DNA of 64,000 bases. Source: Protopterus annectens (Eukaryota > Chordata > Ceratodontiformes > Protopteridae). Position numbers and translations under genes: made by a program. Numbering within the stretch: position 1 is the first letter of the stretch; each line of letters begins with the position of its first letter. Shown one piece after another: positions 56,971-64,000 of this stretch. A model generated the notes under the pieces. The model saw only the letters and a list, made by a program, of their open reading frames with translations. It made no database searches and was not told the DNA's origin. The stretch spans positions 180,018,694 to 180,082,693 of the forward strand of contig NC_056732.1 in NCBI RefSeq assembly GCF_019279795.1, read 5' to 3'.

Positions 56971-58450
56971 GAAAGGGATCAGAAGTTAATCAACCAAAGA
57001 GTCAGGGTAAGCAAAAACAGCTTGGGGTGAAAGACAGATCCCTTTTGTTGCATTAGTAGGTCCCATCTTGTGGGGTAACTTGTGGTGATTGCCCTTGGCT
57101 AGGGAATGAATGGGGAAACCAGTGTTGTGTCTTGGCCAATAGGGAGTCACCAGCAAGATATCTGGTTGTTCCTTCTTGTTGTTGAGAGGTAGTTCTGCTG
57201 AGCAAGTCCGCCTGTTTGTTTTCCTGAGAGGGGATGCAAGAGGCCAGCAGAAAAAGGCTGTGGTTGGCTGCCAGATCCCAGATTTTTAGGGTTATCCAGC
57301 ACAACTGGTATGTCTTTGAACCTCCTTGTTTGTTGAGGTACCACATGACAGTTGTGTTGTCGATGTGGAGCAGCCCTGGTTGCAAGACGGGAAGGAAAGC
57401 TTTTAGAGCCATCAAGACAGCAGCCATTTATCTGACAATGATGTGATGCTTTTGCAAGGCAGGGGTCCAACGCTGTTGTACCCTGACTTAGTATAACGTT
57501 GCCCTCCACCCTAGGTCTGATGCATGTGTGCATGGAATGAGTGGTGGGGGGGTTGGAGAGGAATTCCCTGGTTCTGTAAAATTTGCTGAATCCACCACTT
57601 TAGCTCTATTTTTAAGCAGGACAGGGGAATAAGTTTGTTTAGTGGATATTAGCTCTGAGACCACGCATTCTTTAGGTACCATTGGAATTTTCTCATGTGC
57701 ATCTTGGTTAATGGGAGCATGGGAATAGTAGCTGCCATGAGACCTAGGACTTGCAGAAATTGTCTTGCAGATAGATGAGATTCTGAACATAGGCTTTGAA
57801 AATGGGTGGGAGAGACTGCACTATGTCCGGTGGGAGAAAGGATCTTATCAGGTGTGTTCTGATCCTGCAGCCTAGGAAACCTTTGTCCTGCTGAGGAAGA
57901 AGAGAGGATTTTTGAAGGTTTAGGGTGAATCCCAAGTTGTAAAGGAGACACCTACTGAACTTGAGATGGGTTTGTAGGGTGGACTCAGATTGTGCTAGAA
58001 TAAGAATGTTGTCCAGGTAAGGGTAGATTTGGACTCCATTGGTTCTGCAATAGGCAATGGCTAGGGCCAAGCACTTCGTAAAAACTTTGGGAGTGGTAGA
58101 CAAGCCAAAGGGCAAGGCTGTAAACAAACTGTGTAGAGTGACCAGTGAAGCTCAGAAACTTCCAGTGGGAGGGCCTGATAGGAAAGTGCAGGTAAGCATC
58201 CTTTAGGTCCAGAGTAACCATTAAGTCTTGGGAGGGGATGAAGGGTAGGAGAGTTTGAACGGAGAGCACCCTGAAGGAGGGAACCTTTAGGAACAGGTTC
58301 AGATAGGATAAGTCCAGGATTAGCCTCCAAGGGCCATCCTTTTTTGGAACTAAGAAAAGACGGAAATAGAAGCCTTGTCCATCCTGTCTCGAGGGAACTG
58401 ATTCTATAGTTCAGAGAGTCAGGAGTTCTTTCAAAATGAGAGGGAATAGA
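56970..58450 (-). pseudogene. DIRS H RT, RNase H and methyltransferase-like region
   Basis: RT: LSVQTLLPFIPSQDLMVTLD, LKDAYLHFPIRPSHWKFLSF, MFTALPFGLSTTPKVFTKCL and GVQIYPYLDNILILAQSEST, where the YLDD box reads Tyr-Leu-Asp-Asn. RNase H: LLHIDNTTVMWYLNKQGGSK and ENKQADLLSRTTSQQQ. The MT-like WP-x-HW region is frameshifted near 57130 and much of it appears to be missing. Confidence 0.84.
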
Positions 58451-58639
58451 TAAAGCTGATGTTTTGGAGGGAAAGGACATTTTTCGGTTTTGGTTTTTCC
58501 TTTTAGGATAGAAAATATCCTTTTTGGATGATGGAAAGAACCCAAAGATCTGTGGTGACGGTATTCCAGAAGGGAAGGTAGCGGGTAAGGCGGGCTGACA
58601 GAGGCAGTTGAGCAGAACAGTCATGCTGAAGACGTGCCC

Positions 58640-60417
58640 AGTCTGTCTGGAAAGGGCTGTTTGGTTGGGAGCTGAGAGTTGGGAGGGTCTGGAGTAAGGC
58701 TGTTTCCTGGATTCCCTACGGCGCCTAGAGTTGGAAGGACGTGACTGAGGGAGTCCTTCTGACAAAAGATGTTTTTACTGGATAGTTCCTGTAATATCTA
58801 AAGAAGAGGGACACCATTTTGCCCCGCAGTTCTTTGCTTTTCTCTTGTAAGTTTTTGAAAAGTAATGCTGAATTTTCCCCAAATAAAAAGGTTGTGGTCC
58901 AGTGCAGCAACCATGATTTTGTATTAAAAATCCTCTGTAGAGGTTGCAGGCGAAGCCAGGAGTATGTGCACAAAGCACATGCAGAGGCAGCAGACCTGGC
59001 TAAGGCCTCTCCTACATCATAACTGGACCTAATAGGGTGTCCGGCTACTTGTGTAGCTAGAGACAGTTTTGATGCAATGTCAGCTTTTGTTGGGCAGTCT
59101 GGGGTAGAAGCCAGCAAGGTGGAAGCCTGGGAAACCAGGTCCAGGTTGTATTTAACCATGTGGGTTTGGTAATTGATAGCCCTGAAGGTCAGGGTAGAGG
59201 AGGTGTACACCTTCTTACCCATTCTCTGTCCATGGTTTTGCTGTCCTCATCTGTTGGCAAAAGTGACACAGAAGGTAATTACTTAGACTGTCTGGGGACA
59301 CAGAAATAACTGCTTGTTCTGTCAAGAGGTTTCACCAGAAACATCTGGTCATCAAGCACTTTGTAAAACTTATACGGCCTTTTAGGGGCAGGAGATTGAG
59401 AATCTGGATTCTTGGGAGACAGAGTTAAAGGCATCCAGGAAGGCTGGAAGCACAGGAGAAATAGCTGAAGGAGAGGGAGACTCAAGTTACAAAAGTTCAA
59501 AATATCTTTTATGGGTATCTCACATTAAGGTAATATCCCACTTGAAGGACTCATTTTTTAAATAGTTTCCCCAAAGGTAATATCCTCTGGTGGGGAATCT
59601 CCTTCAATAGAGTCTTCACCTGGAGAGTAATAATCCACAGGTGAAGCAATATGAGAGACATAGGACACAGATTCCTCAGAAGAGGAGTAGGACTTGTCTG
59701 GTACTTCTCCCTGCTGAGTGGTGGGTAAAGGGAGGGAGGAAGCAGAGGCTGGCCTGGTGCTCAGCACAGGAATGTTGGTGGGTGCAGGGCCTGTGGGCCT
59801 AAGGGTCATATAAAGGCCTGCATTAAGGAATGGTAAACTACTGCCAATCTGGAGTTTGAGGTATAGGGCTCAAGTGTTTCGTTTTTGTTTTTTCTTTGTT
59901 GGCATGGGCTTAGGGGCAGCTTAGAGACGAAGGCCTGGGCTGGAGCAGGAGAGGTCTCGGTCAGCCGACCAAGTAATGGTTCCCTCTCAACGTCTGTTGT
60001 GGCTGGCATCTGGATGGACTCCGTGGACGTGCTCTCCATGGCTGCAGTAATGGCCTCTTCCAGAGGAACAGTCAAAGCTGACTGAGTAATCGGGTGTCCC
60101 TCTGCCCCTATATCAGTAGTTGGCGGGACATCGATGGCAGAGTGGCATCGGGAGTAGGCCTGGAAACCTTAGACTTCCTCGGTTGTTCGACTTGGGCAGC
60201 CAACTGGGGATCCATCCTGAGAGTGAGGCGTTTTAATCTTTGATTTTCCAAATACAAATTTAGCACAGCCAGGCAGCTGCATATAGGGTTTTTGGCAAAA
60301 AAGACTGACGAATGGAGCAGGCCTTGTGGTCATGCTCCTTACCTAAGCAAAACATACACTGGTCATGAGAGTCTTTGTGCGGTATGTGACGGCCGCAATT
60401 ACATTCGCTCTCTCAGA
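58640..60417 (-). pseudogene. DIRS H gag-like protein, frameshifted
   Basis: The start codon position reads ATA at about 60417 (ATATCTGAGAGAGCGAATG), so the ATG is lost. Cys/His cluster: CNCGRHIPHKDSHDQCMFCL, CSIRQSF with one Cys lost. Acidic/Ser-rich middle SYSSSEESVSYVSHIASPVD, then MGKKVYTSSTLTFRAINYQT, LATQVAGHPIRSSYDVGEAL, ARSAASACALCTYSWLRLQP and RYYRNYPVKTSFVRR. Confidence 0.82.
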
Positions 60418-60725
60418 TATTGGCTAAAAGGGAAATCTACAGCAACCAAGCTCAAGTGTACGCAAGAGAAAAACCTCAATGGGATATTTATCTTTTGAAG
60501 TCTTCGGTCGTATGAGTGAAGCGGTCAAAGCTAACGTATACAGCTGAAGAGTTCTGAGGTCTGTGAGTGCAGACATCACATTTATGGTCCCTAGTTTATG
60601 GCCCTGTGTGTGACGTCCCATGCACCTACAACAGCCAGGCTTAAGCTTTTGTATAGGAGCCGATGTCAGGTCGCCTGAGGTGGGAAATCCTACAGTATGA
60701 ATACTGCAACATAAGAATAGGACAT

Positions 60726-61739
60726 CTACATGCCTAGATACATTAAACAAAACACACCACAAACTATCCTGAGTTTTATCCCTGTCCTCCAACACTTTCC
60801 TAAAGCAAAATGTTTCAAACTCAAACAGAATACCAACAAACAGGAAAGGTACTAATCTCAGGACACAAATCCTTTTTAAGCAAAGGTTGTCATCTTTTCA
60901 TTAGACAAATATTTCATGGACTGAAAAAAAGTCAACAGGGTATGCAGTTTTGTACTTGGGTTGGCCAAGCCATATTAAAGTTTTTTTTTTAGTAACAATA
61001 CTCTAATTTTTGGCATTTACAACACTGAAATCAACTCTTACATCAACCTGGTGATTAAAGACTACTATCAACCTAAAAGCCATAATATTGCACTAATCTG
61101 CTTTTCAGCAAATGCCTCATAACTTAGAAAGACTCTCTCACATGTTGACATTGCCTAAATTTATCTCCATGAGTGTTTCCACATCAGCTTAATCTAGATC
61201 TGATATATCAGAATCACTCTACAAGTACTGCAATTTTTATCTACAACACCTAGAGGTATGTACTCTAGTTTTTGAAAACTTTTGTTTTATTCAAAGATTT
61301 CAGGAGCTAGGTTATGTATTTACCACCACGACAGATCCACACTTTCTGCTTCCACCCTCAACTGGTGGGTCTAAGGATATGATCAGATCAGACTTGGATC
61401 TAAAAGTGTGCAGAGTGGTCACATGCTCCGGTTTCTTCCCTTACCCATAAACCCCTAAACCTACTGTACAGGATTTAACTTCAGTTGGCCTGCTTTCTAC
61501 AAATATGACAAATATACCCTTGTAAATGAAAGAAGTCCTATCAATGTAAAAGGGTTTAAAAATGTCCTTCTCTTAGCCTGAAAATTAAGGTAACATGTCA
61601 GACTTTACTATGAATCCAACCATAGTGCCCTCTGGGGGGGGGGGGGGGGGAGGACAAACAGTTCCAAACAAAGAGCATATATACTCTAAACATTATTAGA
61701 TTCAGTTTTGCCACTAAAAGACTACCACTTCCTAAAATA
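60726..61739. other. Anonymous, probably ITGB1 intron
   Basis: No transposon, RNA or exon signal seen on either strand. A run of about 16 G lies at 61636-61651. Confidence 0.5.
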
Positions 61740-62156
61740 AGAGTCAACTAGTCCATCTCCTCATGGCTTGGAGAGTTCTCCCCAATTTCTTGCACTGTAA
61801 AAATACAAGCAGATAAAACTGAATGGAATGCATTCAGAACCTTCTTCAGGGAAAGCATGGCCAAGTCTGAAAAATCATAATATCCTCTTTTTGACTCCCT
61901 CTGCGCAAGAAGCCTTGAAATGGAGATGCAATAGCCACCAGAAGCAAAATCTTCCAAGAAACCTTAAATGATGCCAAGGCAGAGAGCCCAAACAAAGAGC
62001 CTGTTTATGACGTCAAATCTCATGACAAATGGGGTTCCTCAGTGGGTGACAGAAATGCCAGAATCCCTTAAAAGAGTTATAACAGCTGGTATTGGGCCAC
62101 AAATCTGCCCTTCAGTAGTCAAAATGTGTAGACATTGTTGGCACAGGCATCTAAAA
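61740..62156 (-). mobile_element. Old DIRS recombinase fragment L
   Basis: Minus-strand LASFKVSWKILLLVAIAS near 61940-61985 corresponds to LKFLSWKTAFLLAITSA of the recombinase, preceded by spaced matches to PxxPxLxxDL. The Arg-Arg motif that should follow is lost. Flat decay and no ends: much older than the other copies. Confidence 0.6.
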
Positions 62157-62575
62157 AGTACAGTTTTGTACCTACCATAAATGTAGATGTTAGTGTGTTC
62201 ACTGCTGCAGTCATTACACTTTGGTTATCCTGCCGTCAGGCAGTCCCGCAGTCGGCCAGAGTTCCAAAGTCTTGGTCTGGCGTCGGTTGCTGTCGGCTTC
62301 TTCCCGGACGTCAGTGCGCCAGGGGTATACAAGATGCAGCTGACGCCATTTGTTTTTCTTGCCCCAGATGTCAGTTGCCCCCAAATAGGTAGGCAATACA
62401 TATTGCTAATGGCACATACATAAACAAATATGAAACAATACCTTTAGCTAGAAGCAAATACACCACCTAGGTTGTATAGGGTATAGAGGTATAGATAAGT
62501 CCCAGCTAAGAAAGTGGGGTTGGAGGGAGGGTAACCTGGACAGCAGCAGTGAATACAGTCAAACATCTGCATTTT
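62157..62575 (-). mobile_element. DIRS K, 3' terminal repeat and start of ICR
   Basis: AGTACAGTTTTGTACCTACC at 62157, CACTGCTGCAGTCATTACAC, GGCGTCGGTTGCTGTCGGCT, a GGTATACAAG box and CTTGCCCCAGATGTCAG, then a purine-rich GGAGGGAGGGTAACC and CAGCAGTGAATACAGTCAAACATCTGC, the beginning of an ICR. The rest of the element would lie to the right, where the sequence turns to homopolymers. Confidence 0.85.
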
Positions 62576-64000
62576 TTTTTTTATTTTTAAAAAAAAATTT
62601 AATTTTTTCCAACTTTTTTTAATTTTTTTTTAAAAAAAAAAAAATATTATAAAAAAATTTTTTAAATTTTTTTTAAAAAAAATTTTAAAAAAAATTTTTG
62701 GTTTTTATTTTTTTTTTTGGGGGAAAAAAAAGGGGAAAAATTTAATTTTGGGTTTTTTAAAAAAAGAAAAAAAAATTTTTTTTTAAAAATTTTGAAAAAA
62801 AAAAAAAAATTTTTTAAAAAAAAAAAAGGGGGGGAAAAAAAAAAAAATTTTTAAGGAAAATTTTTTTAAATTTTTTTTTTTTAAAAAAAAAAATTTTTAA
62901 AAGGGGGGGTTTTTTTTTTAAAAAATTTTGGGGGGGTTTTTTAAAAAAAGGGGGAAAAATTTTTTTTTTGGTTTTTTTGGGGGGGGGGGGTTTTTTTGGG
63001 TTTTTTGGGTGTTTTTTTTTTTAAGGGTGGGGTAAAAAAGGGGGAAAATTTTTTTTTTTTAAATTTTTTTTAAAAAATAGGAAAAAAATTTTTTTTTTTT
63101 TTTTAAAAAAAAAATGAAAAAAAATTTATTAAAAAAAAAAATTTTTAAAATTTATAAAAATTTCCCCAAAAAAAAAAAAAATTTTTTGGGTGTTTTTTAA
63201 AAAATTAATTTAGGGGGAAAAAACCCCTTTTTTCAAAATTTTAATTTGAATTTTTTTTTAAAAAAAAAAATTTTTTTTTTTTGGGGGAAAAAATTTTTTT
63301 AAAAAAAATTTCAAATTCAAAAAAATTTTAAAAAAAATTTTAAAAAAATTTAAATTGGAAAAAAAAATTTTTGGTTTTTTTAAAAATTTTTTGTTTTTTT
63401 TTTATAAATTTTTTTATGTTGTCAAAAAAAAAGGTTTTTTTTTTTTTTTTAAATCCTTTTTTGTTTTTTTTAAAAAAGGGGGGTTTTTTTAAAATTTTTT
63501 TTTTAAAAAAAATTTTGGGGGTTATTTAAAAAAATTTTCCCCCCCTTTTTTAAAATTTTTTTAAAAAATTTTTTTAAAAAAGGTTTAAAAAATTTTTGGG
63601 TTAAAGGGGGGTTTTTTTAAAAAAATTTTTTTAAAAAATTTTTGGGTTTAAAATTTTTTTTTTTTGGGGGAAATTTTTTGGGGGAAATTTTTGGGGTTTT
63701 TTTTTTAAAAAAAAAAAAAAAGGGGGGAAAAATTTTTTTAAAAAAGGGGAAAATTTTTTTTTTGGGGTTTTTTTTAATTTTTTTTTTGGGAAAAAAAAAA
63801 ATTTTTTTTTTTTTTAAAAAAAAAAGGGGGGGTTTTTGGGGGTTTGGGGGGGGTTTTTTTTTTAAAAAAAATTTTTTCAAAATTTTTTTGGGGGGGGGGT
63901 TTTTTTGGGGGTTCCAAAAAAATTTTTAATTTTTTAAAAATTTCCTTTTTTTTTTTAAAAACATTTTAAATTTAAAATTTGTTGTTTTTTTTTAAATTTT
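62570..64000. other. Homopolymer block, probable assembly or base-calling artefact
   Basis: Runs of A, T and G of 3-20 bases with almost no C and no dinucleotide structure. It begins abruptly inside the ICR of DIRS K. Open frames here encode only Lys, Phe, Gly and Asn runs and are meaningless. Confidence 0.85.

Larger units (their letters stand above)
55470..60725 (-). mobile_element. DIRS retrotransposon H, full length
   Basis: Same lineage as G. 3' ITR 55470-55690 (AAGTTGTGTAAAATCTTACC), ICR 55832-55934, coding regions, 5' ITR about 60540-60725 ending ATAGGACAT. Length about 5.26 kb. It is not interrupted by another element. All frames are broken. Confidence 0.9.

Noticed and set aside
61748-61957. 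69-codon minus-strand frame as a host exon
   Set aside because: It has no splice context or known family, and the neighbouring frame matches a decayed DIRS recombinase.
63617-63929. Open frames of 87 and 95 codons at the right edge
   Set aside because: They only encode Lys/Phe/Gly/Asn runs from homopolymers and lie in suspected artefact.

Overview
The window is intronic DNA of a large vertebrate genome, almost wholly built from nested retrotransposons. The only host coding sequence I can support is one 156-bp exon of integrin beta-1 (ITGB1) on the minus strand at 30174-30329, with a GTAAGT donor and an AG acceptor. The transposons are DIRS-type tyrosine-recombinase retrotransposons (at least ten copies plus two old fragments, all on the minus strand) and two CR1-group non-LTR LINEs (both on the plus strand). 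DIRS density this high in an inflated intron suggests an amphibian, perhaps a salamander or caecilian; lungfish or another DIRS-rich vertebrate cannot be excluded.

Layout. 1-2642 is the 5' half of DIRS element A, cut by the window edge. 2643-3095 is anonymous spacer. 3096-28605 is one DIRS element (C) split by three later insertions: DIRS B (3449-8881), a 9-kb LINE (13071-22074) and DIRS D (22763-28361). Removing the three leaves about 5.5 kb, the length of B and D themselves. 28606-30480 is ITGB1 intron, exon and intron. 30481-50708 is a second nest: DIRS G is split by LINE copy 2 (about 34303-49035), which is itself split by DIRS E (36956-41384) and DIRS F (41451-46964), the two being only 66 bp apart in LINE sequence. 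50709-55160 holds an old DIRS fragment J split by a degraded DIRS I (51131-54776). 55470-60725 is DIRS H. 60726-61740 is anonymous intron. 61740-62156 is an old DIRS recombinase fragment, entered at 62157 by DIRS K. From about 62570 to 64000 the text is homopolymer runs that look like an assembly artefact.

Each DIRS copy encodes, 5' to 3' on the minus strand, a gag-like protein with an N-terminal Cys/His cluster, then reverse transcriptase (YLDD box), RNase H, a DLFAS...WPRQHW region usually called the methyltransferase-like domain, and a tyrosine recombinase (Arg, His-x-x-Arg, Tyr). Inverted terminal repeats flank the genes. An internal complementary region next to the recombinase carries the reverse complements of both outer ends joined together, as expected for a circular intermediate. 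All copies carry frameshifts, stops or deletions; D is the least damaged.

The LINEs encode an ORF1 with a Cys cluster and an SGNH/GDSL-like esterase, then an ORF2 with APE endonuclease and reverse transcriptase. Copy 1 is preceded by about 11.6 tandem copies of a ~301-bp unit that lie inside the insertion boundaries. Each unit contains TATTTAAA, and the insertion begins 32 bp downstream of the position that motif would occupy. I read the array as a monomeric promoter carried by the LINE. This and the reconstructed DIRS integration sites (cut within AA/C, without target duplication) are the most interesting results.
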